Positions 51,640 through 60,684 of a stretch of 64,000 nucleotides of DNA are shown in pieces; position 1 is the first letter of the stretch, and the number at the start of each line of letters is the position of its first letter. Origin of the DNA: JANQHS01 sp965227315 (GTDB lineage Bacteria > Bacteroidota > Bacteroidia > Cytophagales > CCMP332); NCBI GenBank assembly GCA_965227315.1, contig OZ245737.1, forward strand, positions 3,100,001 to 3,164,000, given 5' to 3'. A program made the translations under genes and the position numbers. A model generated the notes under the pieces. The model searched no databases. It had not been told where the DNA came from and saw nothing but the letters and a program-made list of their open reading frames with translations.

Positions 51640-52695
51640 TCAAGTAATTTCCCCTCCACAACTGGAGCCTGCACCTGCTGTACAGCCAAAACAGTGTCTT
51701 CCCGTTTTAATTTTTCTTGAAAGCAGAGAACTGGTTTCGATTGTCGATATGTGGGGTTGATCCTTCAGGTCCAATTCAAGATCCAGCATTTGGTTGAAAT
51801 CACAATCGTAAACCAAACCGTTCCAACCAATTGAGAGGGTGTTTCTGCACATAAGGCCATCGATGGTCGAAGGATTGAACGCCTGGATCAGTGTGTCCAT
51901 GTATTCCTCGATGTTTTCCGTTGAGATCAGGTACTCCAGGAATCTGGATATGGGCATATTGGTAATGGCAAACAGGTTGTTGAACTCAATACCATATTTT
52001 TCTTTAAGACTTCTCTTGAAATCCTTTTCCAGTCCTTCCTGTCCCGTGGGAAGAAAGGCTCCCGTAGGGTTGTAAACAAGGTCTAGTTTCAGATCGCTGT
52101 CTCTACCACCATATCCGACCTTGTTTAACCTTTGGAGTGCGTCAATCGACCTCTCAAAAACCCCATCGCCTCGTTGAGCATCAGTGCGCAACTTTGAAAA
52201 ATGGGGAAGGGAAGAGATTACCTCTACCTTATGTTTTGCATAGAACTCCGGTAGGTCGTGATATTTTGGATTGGCATTGATGATGGTAAGATTGCACCTG
52301 ACCATGATATGGACATCCAGTTCTTTCAAGGATTCCACGAACCAACGGAAGTTGGGATTCATTTCCGGCGCACCTCCGGTGATATCTACTGTTTTTATTC
52401 CAAGCCTTTGAATTGCCTCCAGGCATTGCTCCATGGTTGCAAGCCCCATGATCTCCTTTCTATGCGGTCCGGCATCCACATGGCAATGCTTGCAGATCTG
52501 ATTGCACATTTTCCCGACATTGATCTGCAATATCGCCGGAGCCTCAGGTTTTAATTCCGAATGTCCTGCTTCAAGCAACTTCATACCGAAGTCCGGGAAT
52601 TGTGCCAGGTTGGACTCAAGGTATTTGACCTGTTCGGACCCTGCGGAGAGGGAGCTTTTCTTCTGAGTTAATGAGATCGGCTTAATATCCTTCAC
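51640..52695 (-). CDS. arsS: Arsenosugar biosynthesis radical SAM protein
   Basis: A 351-residue radical SAM enzyme. The iron-sulfur cluster site MCNQICKHCHVD gives the CxxxCxxC triad. TVDITGGAPEMNPNFRWFV follows the SAM-binding GGAPE pattern. The C-terminal half has GLMCRNTLSIGWNGLVYDCDFNQ and the characteristic end HCFGCTAGAGSSCGG. ArsS is known to join an adenosyl radical to methylated arsenic in arsenosugar synthesis. The start is a GTG overlapping the upstream stop by four bases, so the pair is translationally coupled. No ArsM methyltransferase is in the window. Confidence 0.92.
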   Translation of the reverse strand: MKDIKPISLTQKKSSLSAGSEQVKYLESNLAQFPDFGMKLLEAGHSELKPEAPAILQINVGKMCNQICKHCHVDAGPHRKEIMGLATMEQCLEAIQRLGIKTVDITGGAPEMNPNFRWFVESLKELDVHIMVRCNLTIINANPKYHDLPEFYAKHKVEVISSLPHFSKLRTDAQRGDGVFERSIDALQRLNKVGYGGRDSDLKLDLVYNPTGAFLPTGQEGLEKDFKRSLKEKYGIEFNNLFAITNMPISRFLEYLISTENIEEYMDTLIQAFNPSTIDGLMCRNTLSIGWNGLVYDCDFNQMLDLELDLKDQPHISTIETSSLLSRKIKTGRHCFGCTAGAGSSCGGEIT

Positions 52696-53027
52696 ATGGA
52701 CATTTTTTTGGCCTGCTCCATCATTTGAACTCCATGTACAAGGCTTGCTCCACTGCGAATTGCTGCCGCTACATGAACCGCTTCCATCATTTGCTCTTCA
52801 TCTGCGCCCTTTTGAAGGCTATCGGTTGTATAAGCATCTATACAATAGGGGCACTGAACCGTATGGGAGACAGCTAGCGCGATAAGGGCCTTTTCTCGCG
52901 CGGTTAAGGCTCCTTCCTTAAATACATCATTGTAATAGGAAAAGAATTTTTTGCCAAGGCCCTCCTGCCATTCGGTGATGTTTCCGAATTTCTTCAGGTC
53001 TTCTGGGTTGTAGTATGTTTTATCCAT
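52692..53027 (-). CDS. Arsenosugar biosynthesis-associated peroxidase-like protein (AhpD/CMD family)
   Basis: A 111-residue alkylhydroperoxidase D-like protein. EKALIALAVSHTVQCPYCIDAYT contains the redox CxxC pair of the family, and ADEEQMMEAVHVAAAIRSGAS is the second conserved helix. This subfamily is the regular partner of ArsS. It may protect or reduce arsenic intermediates, but its activity is not established. A perfect palindrome sits 12 bases before the ATG at 53027 and probably controls both genes. Confidence 0.88.
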   Translation of the reverse strand: MDKTYYNPEDLKKFGNITEWQEGLGKKFFSYYNDVFKEGALTAREKALIALAVSHTVQCPYCIDAYTTDSLQKGADEEQMMEAVHVAAAIRSGASLVHGVQMMEQAKKMSM

Positions 53028-53039
53028 GATTGATCAGTA

Positions 53040-53053
53040 ATGGTTCGAACCAT
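53040..53053. promoter_or_regulatory. Operator-like perfect palindrome ATGGTTCGAACCAT upstream of the arsenosugar pair
   Basis: A 14-base perfect palindrome followed two bases later by a further ATGGT half-site, giving alternating ATGGT/ACCAT arms. It lies 12 bases before the first start codon. A TACCATTG, one mismatch from TAnnTTTG, overlaps its left flank on the minus strand. A repressor site is likely. Confidence 0.5.
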
Positions 53054-53097
53054 CAATGGTACTAAGGAATTACCGATCTGAAAAAATAGAGGTCGGA

Positions 53098-53661
53098 TTA
53101 AAGACTGTCTCTGTCCTTTACCAGCAAATGCACCTTCGAATCATCGCATTCGGTGCAAAGCGTCGTACTATCCATCGTCAGGTCAAACCTGTCGATGATG
53201 TTTGAACAACACTCTGTTTCGTAGGTAATAAAGCCTGCAATGAGTGTGTCGGAAGAGGAAACCAGCCTTTTGACATAGATAGAATCGATCAATATCGAAT
53301 CCGGCTGAAGGCTATCTGCGATGAAGAGTGCCGAATCCATGGCCATGATGATATATCGGTTATGTTTGGACGTGAGGCTTCCCTGAAGAATTCCGGAAGT
53401 GTCAGAGGTCATGATCCCGTTAACGGGAATCGGGAAGAAAGAAATGGCACCCTCGTTCTGACCGATCATCACCACGGAGTCAGCATCGAAGATCCTGAGG
53501 CTATCGGGACCAAAGATCAAATCATTTCCCTCACTGTCTACGTAGCGAAAATTGAAATTCGCAGCAGTGCCCGAACATCTTTCCTCAGAGCATTTGGTCT
53601 CACAGGATTCGAGTCCGATCCAGCAAAAAATAGCAAATAAGGCCCAAAAAGTCTTTCTCAT
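53098..53661 (-). CDS. Cysteine-containing lipoprotein of unknown function
   Basis: A 187-residue lipoprotein: hydrophobic signal (TFWALFAIFCWIGLESC, lipid on the final cysteine), then a short cysteine-rich start (CETKCSEERC). The beta-rich body has many Asp and Ser residues (DSLRIFDADSVVM, DSILIDSIYV). Two more cysteine groups, ETECCSN and LCTECDD, lie near the end and may form disulfides. I recognise no family. It lies between lptD and the arsenosugar genes on the same strand, 51 bases after lptD. Confidence 0.7.
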   Translation of the reverse strand: MRKTFWALFAIFCWIGLESCETKCSEERCSGTAANFNFRYVDSEGNDLIFGPDSLRIFDADSVVMIGQNEGAISFFPIPVNGIMTSDTSGILQGSLTSKHNRYIIMAMDSALFIADSLQPDSILIDSIYVKRLVSSSDTLIAGFITYETECCSNIIDRFDLTMDSTTLCTECDDSKVHLLVKDRDSL

Positions 53662-53712
53662 AATCTCTACAAAACGCTGTACAAAGTAACGAAAGAAAAA
53701 GCAGAAGGTTGA

Positions 53713-56376
53713 TTAGTTATCATACCAGGAGTTCCGTTTGTTCAATTTCAGATCCTGCAAGATGCTGGCTTTGACGTTGATATCGAACGTGAATGATTGA
53801 CGGATCCCGTTGGGTATCCAACTCAAACTCATTTGCCAGCAATGCAGATCTCTGTTGATCGTGATACTGGTCGTGGACAGCTCGCCTTCTACAAGGTCAA
53901 TTGCCGATCTAAATCCGATCTTCCATTTTTCCGTAACCCTAAGATCGCCCTGAAAACTAAGGTTTTGTGTCACTTCGGACTGTTCAAACCCCTCTTTCAG
54001 CCATGCAAAGTTGTATGACAAACGAAGGCTCCATGGAATGGAAAAATCCACATACATTTCCGGGTTATCGTTGATGTATGCGAGCTCTTCTTCAGTTCCT
54101 TCCTTGCTTTCATAATTCTGTCCTTTAAAGGTCTTGGGGTTGAAACTTGCCGATACGTTCACGGCAGCGCGATCAAGCCTGAGGGCTTGGTTGCTTACAT
54201 TCCAGTTAAACTCATTGATCCTTTCCTGGTAAACCTGTTCGCCAACAACCGAATCCAAACGATAGGCGTAAGGATCAAATGTCAAGGGGATATTGAAGTT
54301 GAAGAGTCCGATCTTTGACACGAAATTCAGATTGATCTTTGATAGGTTGAATTCTTCAGCTGCGAAATTGTAGTTACCTGTTAAGCCAAGGTTGTCAAAG
54401 AGTTTCACCTTCTTGGTTCCTCCTGTGCTATCCCTTTTGTCCACCTTTTTCATCTCCAGCACATTGGCCATGGTAAAGTTTAGGGTTCTTTGTTCGCTTG
54501 CAGATGGTCCGCCATAGACAAAGCCATTGTACTTCATAAATTTTTGGGTTTCTCCCGTAGAATCGTTGATGACGACTTCAGTGTAGGCATTTCCCGTCTC
54601 TGAAAAGTCAGGTCGCCAATTAGCCGAAATGGTTGGAATGAAAGTATGCCTGATGGCCTTTACGTTTTTCGATTTGGGAAAGAAGAATGTTCCGTAAACC
54701 CTTGTGGTCAGAGCGGCTCTTGCCGACCATTCTCCGGCTCTGCTGAAACCTTCAATAGTGTCGATCACCACACCTTCGCCATCGGGAGAGGTTTGGATAT
54801 CCAATTCTTCAAAATACCAGTAATCCGTGATGGTAATGGAAGGGTTTAAATTGAAGTACTTGAAAATTTTCATACTCGTGCTGATGGGAGCTGTAAATTG
54901 TGCTCCTGAGCTCGAACTTAGTAGAAGCCTTTCGATGGAGGGTTCAGTGTTGACCATGGAGTCAGCCTCCGATGCGCCATTCTTGACCTCAACTCCGTTG
55001 ATCTCCGTCGTGTTCCTTGGCCTGTTGTTCATGTTGTTTTGGAAATCCAATCTTGGTCCAACGGCGAATTTTTTGAAGAAATCACTCTTTCGAAGTGAGT
55101 TGACCTTTTTGAACGGGTAGATCCTGTTGGATGAGAGGTTGATATTGGGCAGGGTGAGATCCATGATCCCGGTTGCTGTGTTCTGACTTTGGCGAAGGGT
55201 CACGGTTGAATTAAACGGAGTATTCCGATATGATTTTGACCAGGTCACATTCGAATTGAATTGTGCCGATTGGAAATCATCGATATTGAATGAGTTCCGC
55301 TGATTGAAATTCTGAGAGCCGAGACTTACCTCTGCCGTCAACCGGCTTCCGTATGGCCCTTTCGCAACCGGTGTATGTCGCCATTTTACCCAGTAGTCAC
55401 GGAATTCTTCTCTTTCCCCTCCAGTGCCCTGGATACGGTTGTTGTACTTGACATTGAAGTTCCCACCATAAGCGTATTTCTTCTTGTATTGGTTGTTATA
55501 CTGAACTCCCCAACTTCCGTTGGAGTAGATCTCACCGAGAAATTTCATGGCCATATAATCGTTCACCGCCCAGTAGTATCCGCCATCCCTGAGGAAGAAG
55601 CCGCGATCCTGGGATTCACCGTATTTCGGAATAATGATCCCTGAGGATTTTTCCTTGGGTATGGGAAACATACCGAACGGAAATCCCAATGGGGTTGGGA
55701 CATCATTGACCTGCATGTAAAAAGGCCCGGCGATCACTTTTTTCTCGGGGATCATTTTGATCTTCTTCGCTTTGATATGGAAGTGCGGGTTGGGTAGGTT
55801 GCAAGTGGTGTATTTTGCGTCGTTGATGAATGATTCCATTTTCTCATTGAATTTGACGCGGTCTCCATGTACATAGCCTTCTCCCTGTTGGGTCACCACA
55901 CCCGAGACTATCCCTTTTTTCGTTGTGAAGTTGTATCTGATCAGATCGGCAACAAACATGTCTGAGCCATCATTGTATACAGGTTTTCCGATCGGTTCAC
56001 CGAGGGAATCAACAGAATAGGTGGCTTTGACCTCTTCCTTGGTCATATCGATCTCCATGTAATCAGCTGTGAGTTCAATTTTGCCATAGGTGACTTTGGC
56101 ATCACCATACAGATATGCCAGGTTTTTGACCGCATCTACCTTGATCGAGTCTCTTGCGGCGTAGGTCACGGTGGTCTTCAGGCTGCTTTCCTGATTGGAT
56201 TCAGTTGTATCCTGCTGAATTTCAGTGGAATCCGAGGAAACTGGGGGGGAGTCATTTACGATTAGAGAATCCTGTGGAACCAGGCTGTCCTGTACAAAGA
56301 TCAGCCCGTTTTGGGAGTTTGGTCTGGCATTTGCTGGGTTAGTAGCGACGATAAGAAAAATGAAAAAAAACAGCAT
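53713..56376 (-). CDS. lptD: LPS assembly protein LptD-like
   Basis: An outer-membrane protein of about 887 residues that inserts lipopolysaccharide into the outer leaflet. The signal segment (LFFFIFLIVATNPANA) precedes a Ser/Asp-rich linker. An OstA-like periplasmic domain follows (about 65-230: YLYGDAKVTYGKIELTADYMEID, NEKMESFINDAKYTTCNLPNPHFHIKAKKI). Then comes a long beta-barrel (PLGFPFGMFPIPKEKSSGIIIPKYG onwards). The open frame extends to 56664 across the divergent amidase gene. I chose the ATG at 56376; a TTG at 56448 is an alternative. Confidence 0.9.
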   Translation of the reverse strand: MLFFFIFLIVATNPANARPNSQNGLIFVQDSLVPQDSLIVNDSPPVSSDSTEIQQDTTESNQESSLKTTVTYAARDSIKVDAVKNLAYLYGDAKVTYGKIELTADYMEIDMTKEEVKATYSVDSLGEPIGKPVYNDGSDMFVADLIRYNFTTKKGIVSGVVTQQGEGYVHGDRVKFNEKMESFINDAKYTTCNLPNPHFHIKAKKIKMIPEKKVIAGPFYMQVNDVPTPLGFPFGMFPIPKEKSSGIIIPKYGESQDRGFFLRDGGYYWAVNDYMAMKFLGEIYSNGSWGVQYNNQYKKKYAYGGNFNVKYNNRIQGTGGEREEFRDYWVKWRHTPVAKGPYGSRLTAEVSLGSQNFNQRNSFNIDDFQSAQFNSNVTWSKSYRNTPFNSTVTLRQSQNTATGIMDLTLPNINLSSNRIYPFKKVNSLRKSDFFKKFAVGPRLDFQNNMNNRPRNTTEINGVEVKNGASEADSMVNTEPSIERLLLSSSSGAQFTAPISTSMKIFKYFNLNPSITITDYWYFEELDIQTSPDGEGVVIDTIEGFSRAGEWSARAALTTRVYGTFFFPKSKNVKAIRHTFIPTISANWRPDFSETGNAYTEVVINDSTGETQKFMKYNGFVYGGPSASEQRTLNFTMANVLEMKKVDKRDSTGGTKKVKLFDNLGLTGNYNFAAEEFNLSKINLNFVSKIGLFNFNIPLTFDPYAYRLDSVVGEQVYQERINEFNWNVSNQALRLDRAAVNVSASFNPKTFKGQNYESKEGTEEELAYINDNPEMYVDFSIPWSLRLSYNFAWLKEGFEQSEVTQNLSFQGDLRVTEKWKIGFRSAIDLVEGELSTTSITINRDLHCWQMSLSWIPNGIRQSFTFDINVKASILQDLKLNKRNSWYDN

Positions 56377-56476
56377 TGGCAAGCGCTGTGCAAAAAGGGT
56401 GCCTACCTGTTTTTTCAGTTTAGCTAAAAATTTCCAATTTTGAGTCAAAGTTTGATCAGAAGCAGAAAGTAAAACG

Positions 56477-57268
56477 GTGGCAAAGAAAATTATATTCTTG
56501 ATTTCTTCGATCGTTTTCGCGGTTTCCCTGCTATCTTTTTCCCCTCTGAATTCCCCAAAGTACGCGATCAGAAAAATAATTATTGATGCAGGACATGGTG
56601 GAGATGACCCGGGCTGCTTCGGTTCCTTTTCCAAGGAGAAAGATGTTTCCCTAAAGGTAGCCAATCAGCTCGCTGAGATCTTCGCGGAGAACATGCCTGA
56701 GGTCGAGATCGTGAAGACCCGGCCCGATGATCATTTTGTTACCCTGGACAACAGGGCAAGAAAAGCCAATGCCGAGAATGGCGATCTCTTTATTTCCATT
56801 CATTGCAACTCCGAACCAAAGAAAAGGGCCTATGGCACCGAGACCTGGGTTATGGGTGTAGACAAATTTGATAAGAATCTCGAAGAGGTTGTTGTAAGGG
56901 AAAACTCCGTGATTCTGATGGAAGACAACTATCAGGAGATATATGAAGGCTTTGATCCAAAATCACCCGAGTCATATATACTTTTCAATCTATACCAAAA
57001 CACCTACATCAATAATAGCCTTGATCTTGCGGGGAAAATCGAGCATCAATTTCAAAATCGTGTTCAAAGGAAAAGTCGAGGTGTGAAACAGGCTGGATAT
57101 CTGGTTCTTTGGAAAACCTCAATGCCGAGCGTACTTGTTGAGCTTGGATTTCTAACAAATAGTAATGAGGAAAGGTATTTAAATGACGAACTTGGGCAGA
57201 CCTATCTGGCCTCTGGCATTTTCAGGGCGGTGAGGGATTATAAAACCGAGTTAGAAGAAAAGAACTGA
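56477..57268 (+). CDS. N-acetylmuramoyl-L-alanine amidase (Amidase_3)
   Basis: A 263-residue zinc amidase that splits the bond between muramic acid and the peptide in peptidoglycan. An N-terminal hydrophobic helix (IIFLISSIVFAVSLLSF) is followed by the zinc site blocks KIIIDAGHGGDDPG, KEKDVSL (glutamate) and LFISIHCNSE. The catalytic glutamate is in SVLVELGFLTNSNEE. The start is a GTG at 56477. It is divergent from lptD and four bases ahead of the MlaD gene. Confidence 0.93.
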   Translation: MAKKIIFLISSIVFAVSLLSFSPLNSPKYAIRKIIIDAGHGGDDPGCFGSFSKEKDVSLKVANQLAEIFAENMPEVEIVKTRPDDHFVTLDNRARKANAENGDLFISIHCNSEPKKRAYGTETWVMGVDKFDKNLEEVVVRENSVILMEDNYQEIYEGFDPKSPESYILFNLYQNTYINNSLDLAGKIEHQFQNRVQRKSRGVKQAGYLVLWKTSMPSVLVELGFLTNSNEERYLNDELGQTYLASGIFRAVRDYKTELEEKN

Positions 57269-57272
57269 TAGC

Positions 57273-58184
57273 TTGAGATCTTCCAAAGAATTTAAAATCG
57301 GTCTGCTGGCTGTAGTATCGCTGCTGATACTCTATTTTGGGTTTAACTTTCTCAAGGGACAGGATTTTCTAAGTCCCACACACAGTTATTATGTCTTCTA
57401 TGATAATGTAAATGGCCTGACCTCTTCCAACCAGGTTTTGATCGACGGGTTCAATGTTGGAATGGTGGGGGATATGGAGATCGATCAGGGTGAAAAAACC
57501 AGGATCTTGGTTGAACTGCAGATCAAAAAGAACATTACAGTAGGATCAGATGCTATGGCACTGCTTGTGGATACCGATTTGCTTGGTGGCAAGGCCATAA
57601 AGGTTTTTCCGGGAGATATAGGCGATCCGGCGCTGCCTGATGATACCATCAGGGGACAGGTGCAAAAGAGCCTGGCTGAAGAATTTGCCGATCGGGCCAT
57701 GCCGGTTGTTCAGAGTTTTGATTCCACAATTCTCGGTGTGAATGAGTTCTTTACCGATTACTCTTCCCTTTCCTCGACTCTTGAGCAGGCGATCATCAAT
57801 ATTCGAAACCTTGCCTATAATCTGAACAATATGACTCTGGAGAACAGGTCGAAAATCAACGCGACCTTTTCCAACCTGGATACGATAACAGAAGAGATGA
57901 CTCTTGCGGTCAGGGACTTCAGAAAGCTTTCGGCAAAACTGAATCGCACTGCTGATTCTCTTGATCCTGCGGAGATGGCTGCCACACTCAGGTCCATGCG
58001 GGCAAACCTTGAAAGCCTGCAGGTTGTTACCAAAAGAATGGCAGACGGAGAGGGGACCATGGGCAAGTTATCTGAGGATGAAGAACTTTACAATAATCTC
58101 AACAGAGCCATACAGGATCTTGATTCCCTGTTGGTCGATCTCAAGGAGAATCCAAAGCGCTACGTTCGCTTATCCCTTTTCTAG
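57273..58184 (+). CDS. MlaD/MCE domain protein
   Basis: A 303-residue membrane-anchored MCE protein. The N-terminal helix (IGLLAVVSLLILYFGFNFLKG) is followed by an MCE domain (HSYYVFYDNVNGLTSSNQVLIDGFNVGMV, DTDLLGGKAIKVFPG). A long helical tail rich in Asn and Leu comes next (LNNMTLENRSKINATFSNLD). It forms a ring or tunnel that carries phospholipids between membranes. The start is a TTG at 57273; the membrane helix begins within nine residues and no ATG is available. The ATPase and permease of the pathway are not in the window. Confidence 0.9.
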   Translation: MRSSKEFKIGLLAVVSLLILYFGFNFLKGQDFLSPTHSYYVFYDNVNGLTSSNQVLIDGFNVGMVGDMEIDQGEKTRILVELQIKKNITVGSDAMALLVDTDLLGGKAIKVFPGDIGDPALPDDTIRGQVQKSLAEEFADRAMPVVQSFDSTILGVNEFFTDYSSLSSTLEQAIINIRNLAYNLNNMTLENRSKINATFSNLDTITEEMTLAVRDFRKLSAKLNRTADSLDPAEMAATLRSMRANLESLQVVTKRMADGEGTMGKLSEDEELYNNLNRAIQDLDSLLVDLKENPKRYVRLSLF

Positions 58185-58219
58185 ATCTGTTGAGAATTTG
58201 AACTATTTTTCAGTTGGAT

Positions 58220-59848
58220 ATGGATTTGGAAAAAAATAAGAATGAAGACAAGTTCCGTCTTCTTCTTTCAGAGCTAGAGAAAAAATACAACCAGGTTAAA
58301 CTCGGGGGAGGCAAGGAAAAGCTGAAGAAACTCGAGGCAAAATCAAAATATCCTCCCCGCGAGAGAATTAGCAAACTTCTGGATCCAGGATCAGATCAGG
58401 TTGAAGTAGGAGCTTTTGCCGGAGACGGAATGTACAAGGAGTATGGAGGCTGTCCTTCAGGGGGAGTCGTGGTCGTGATGGGCAAGATCTCCGGCCGCAA
58501 CGCTATTGTGGTGGCCAATGATCCAACGGTGAAAGCCGGAGCCTGGTTTCCCATCACAGCCAAGAAAAACCTGAGAGCTCAGGAAATAGCCATAGAAAAT
58601 GATCTGCCGATCGTCTATCTGGTCGACAGCGCAGGGGTGTTCCTGCCTATGCAGGATGAGGTTTTCCCCGATAAGGAGCACTTTGGCAGAATTTTCAGAA
58701 ACAATGCAGTGATGTCGTCCAGAGGCATCCCCCAGATCTCCGCAATAATGGGGAGCTGTGTGGCCGGTGGGGCATATCTTCCGGTGATGAGCGATGAGGC
58801 TATGATCATTGAAGGCAACGGGTCCATTTTTCTTGCGGGTTCATACTTGGTCAAGGCGGCGATAGGAGAGGATATTGACAATGAGACCCTTGGCGGAGCG
58901 TTTACTACCACCGAGATCAGTGGGGTTACCGACTATAAATTTAAGACCGAGGACGAATGCCTGGAAGCCATCAGAGATCTGTTTGATAAGATGGCTCATG
59001 GAGATAAGCAGGGTTTCAGTCATGTGGAACCAAAGCCTCCCAAGAAGGATTCTGAGGAGATCCTGTCCTTGTTCCCGGTGGAAAGGATTAAACCCTTTGA
59101 TATTAAGGAGATCATCTACCGTCTGTTGGATGATTCGAAATTCAATGAATACAAAAAAGACTATGGTCAAACCGTTGTTTGCGGAGTAGGAAGAGTGGAT
59201 GGTTGGGCTGTGGGAATTGTCGCGAACCAAAGATTGGTGACCAGGACCAAGAAGGGTGAGATGCAAATGGGAGGTGTGATCTACTCCGATTCGGCAGACA
59301 AGGCGGCAAGGTTTATCATGAATTGCAATCAAAAGGGGATTCCTCTTGTGTTTCTTCAGGATGTTTCCGGTTTTATGGTAGGATCCAGATCAGAGCACGG
59401 TGGTATTATAAAGGATGGAGCAAAAATGGTGAATGCGGTCTCCAATTGTCAGGTCCCCAAATTCACCTTTGTGCTTGGGAATTCTTATGGAGCCGGAAAT
59501 TATGCCATGTGTGGCAAGGCCTATGATCCCAGGTTGATCTATTCCTGGCCGACTGCGAAAATGGCTGTGATGAGCGGAGAGAGTGCAGGAAAAACATTGC
59601 TGCAGATCAAGATGTCTGCCATGAAGGCCAAGGGGAAGGAGGTTTCCAAGGAAGAGGAAAAGGATCTCCTCGATGAAATTGTCAAGAAGTATGATGATAC
59701 GCTTTCACCATATTATTCGGCTGCCAGACTTTGGGTCGATGGGGTCATTCATCCTCTTGAAACAAGGAAGATCATTTCCTTGGGCATTGAAGTGGCAAAT
59801 GGAAAAAGGGAAAAGGAAAGATTCAATGTTGGGGTGATCCAAACCTGA
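58220..59848 (+). CDS. Acyl-CoA carboxylase beta subunit (carboxyltransferase)
   Basis: A 542-residue biotin-dependent carboxyltransferase. It has both crotonase-like halves: GKISGRNAIVVANDPTVKAGAWFPITAKKNLRAQEIA, YLVDSAGVFLPMQDEVFPDKEHFGRIF and GSCVAGGAYLPVMSDE in the first, and LVFLQDVSGFMVGSRSEHGGIIKDGAKM with GNSYGAGNYAMCGKAY in the second. The pattern is closest to methylcrotonoyl-CoA carboxylase beta subunits, but the substrate cannot be fixed by eye. The ATG at 58220 was preferred to a TTG six bases earlier. No biotin carboxylase subunit lies in the window. Confidence 0.93.
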   Translation: MDLEKNKNEDKFRLLLSELEKKYNQVKLGGGKEKLKKLEAKSKYPPRERISKLLDPGSDQVEVGAFAGDGMYKEYGGCPSGGVVVVMGKISGRNAIVVANDPTVKAGAWFPITAKKNLRAQEIAIENDLPIVYLVDSAGVFLPMQDEVFPDKEHFGRIFRNNAVMSSRGIPQISAIMGSCVAGGAYLPVMSDEAMIIEGNGSIFLAGSYLVKAAIGEDIDNETLGGAFTTTEISGVTDYKFKTEDECLEAIRDLFDKMAHGDKQGFSHVEPKPPKKDSEEILSLFPVERIKPFDIKEIIYRLLDDSKFNEYKKDYGQTVVCGVGRVDGWAVGIVANQRLVTRTKKGEMQMGGVIYSDSADKAARFIMNCNQKGIPLVFLQDVSGFMVGSRSEHGGIIKDGAKMVNAVSNCQVPKFTFVLGNSYGAGNYAMCGKAYDPRLIYSWPTAKMAVMSGESAGKTLLQIKMSAMKAKGKEVSKEEEKDLLDEIVKKYDDTLSPYYSAARLWVDGVIHPLETRKIISLGIEVANGKREKERFNVGVIQT

Positions 59849-59853
59849 TTTGA

Positions 59854-60684
59854 ATGAAGAAGAAGGAAATTGAAGCCTTGGTATCTCTTCTTGAAGACGA
59901 TGATCCTGAAGTCTTTAAGCATGTAGAAAGCAAGCTTTATGATCTTGGGGAGGAAGTAGTTCCATATTTAGAGGAAAAATGGGAAAACACACTGGATCTT
60001 GATTTTCAATCAAGGATCGAGGATGTTATTCACATGATACTTTTCAAAAAACTTCAGGACGGGCTGAAACTTTGGAAAGAAAAGAACTCTGATGATCTTC
60101 TGGAACTGCTTTGGCTGATTTCTACTTATCAGTATCCTGATCTTGCGCTTGAGGAGATCAAGACGACAATCGAACAGCTTTACTACAATGTATGGAGTCA
60201 GTTCAAGGATGACCTTGCACCCATGGATCAGGTCAAGATTCTGAATCATGTCCTGTTCAGCCAGGAAAAGTTCAGTGCCAATACCAAAAATTTTCACAAC
60301 CCTGCCAACTCCATGATCAACAGGGTTCTGGAGTCAAAAAAGGGAAACCCCCTGACCCTGGGCTCGATTTACCTCTTGGTGGCCCAAAGACTTGACCTCC
60401 CCATTTATGGAGTGAATCTTCCTAACCTGTTTGTTTTGACATATAAGGTGAAGGATTACCAGTTTTATATCAATGCGTTTAACAAGGGGATTATTTTCAC
60501 CAAGGAGGAAATCAATCAGTATCTGGATCAACTGAATATTACTCCCTCGGATATATTCTATGAGCCCTGCGACAATCTGGATATCGCCAAAAGGATGTTG
60601 AGGAACCTTATGGTGGCGTTCAAAAAGGCGGGCGAAAAAGAAAAGGTGGTCGAGATCGACCTGTTGTTAAGTATTTTTCTCTAA
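59854..60684 (+). CDS. SirB1/transglutaminase-like protein with HEAT-like front
   Basis: A 276-residue cytosolic protein. The first 100 residues form helical repeats (LVSLLEDDDPEVFKHVESKL). The rest matches the SirB1-type transglutaminase-like fold: HNPANSMINRVLESKKGNPLTLGSIYLLVAQRLDLPIYGVNLPN. The C-terminal helices end with AKRMLRNLMVAFKKAGEKEK. In the related family the position after the PG or PN turn usually carries a histidine; here the text reads LPNLFVLTY. Catalytic activity is therefore doubtful. It starts six bases after the carboxylase gene and overlaps the convergent transferase gene by 18 bases. Confidence 0.8.
   Translation: MKKKEIEALVSLLEDDDPEVFKHVESKLYDLGEEVVPYLEEKWENTLDLDFQSRIEDVIHMILFKKLQDGLKLWKEKNSDDLLELLWLISTYQYPDLALEEIKTTIEQLYYNVWSQFKDDLAPMDQVKILNHVLFSQEKFSANTKNFHNPANSMINRVLESKKGNPLTLGSIYLLVAQRLDLPIYGVNLPNLFVLTYKVKDYQFYINAFNKGIIFTKEEINQYLDQLNITPSDIFYEPCDNLDIAKRMLRNLMVAFKKAGEKEKVVEIDLLLSIFL

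Noticed and set aside
53036..53056. GGTTCGAACC resembling a tRNA T-arm
   Set aside because: The sequence is a pure palindrome with a six-base loop and no acceptor, D or anticodon arms nearby. An operator explains it better.
56377..56664. N-terminal extension of lptD across the amidase gene
   Set aside because: It overlaps about 190 bases of a confident divergent gene and places the signal peptide 95 residues in.
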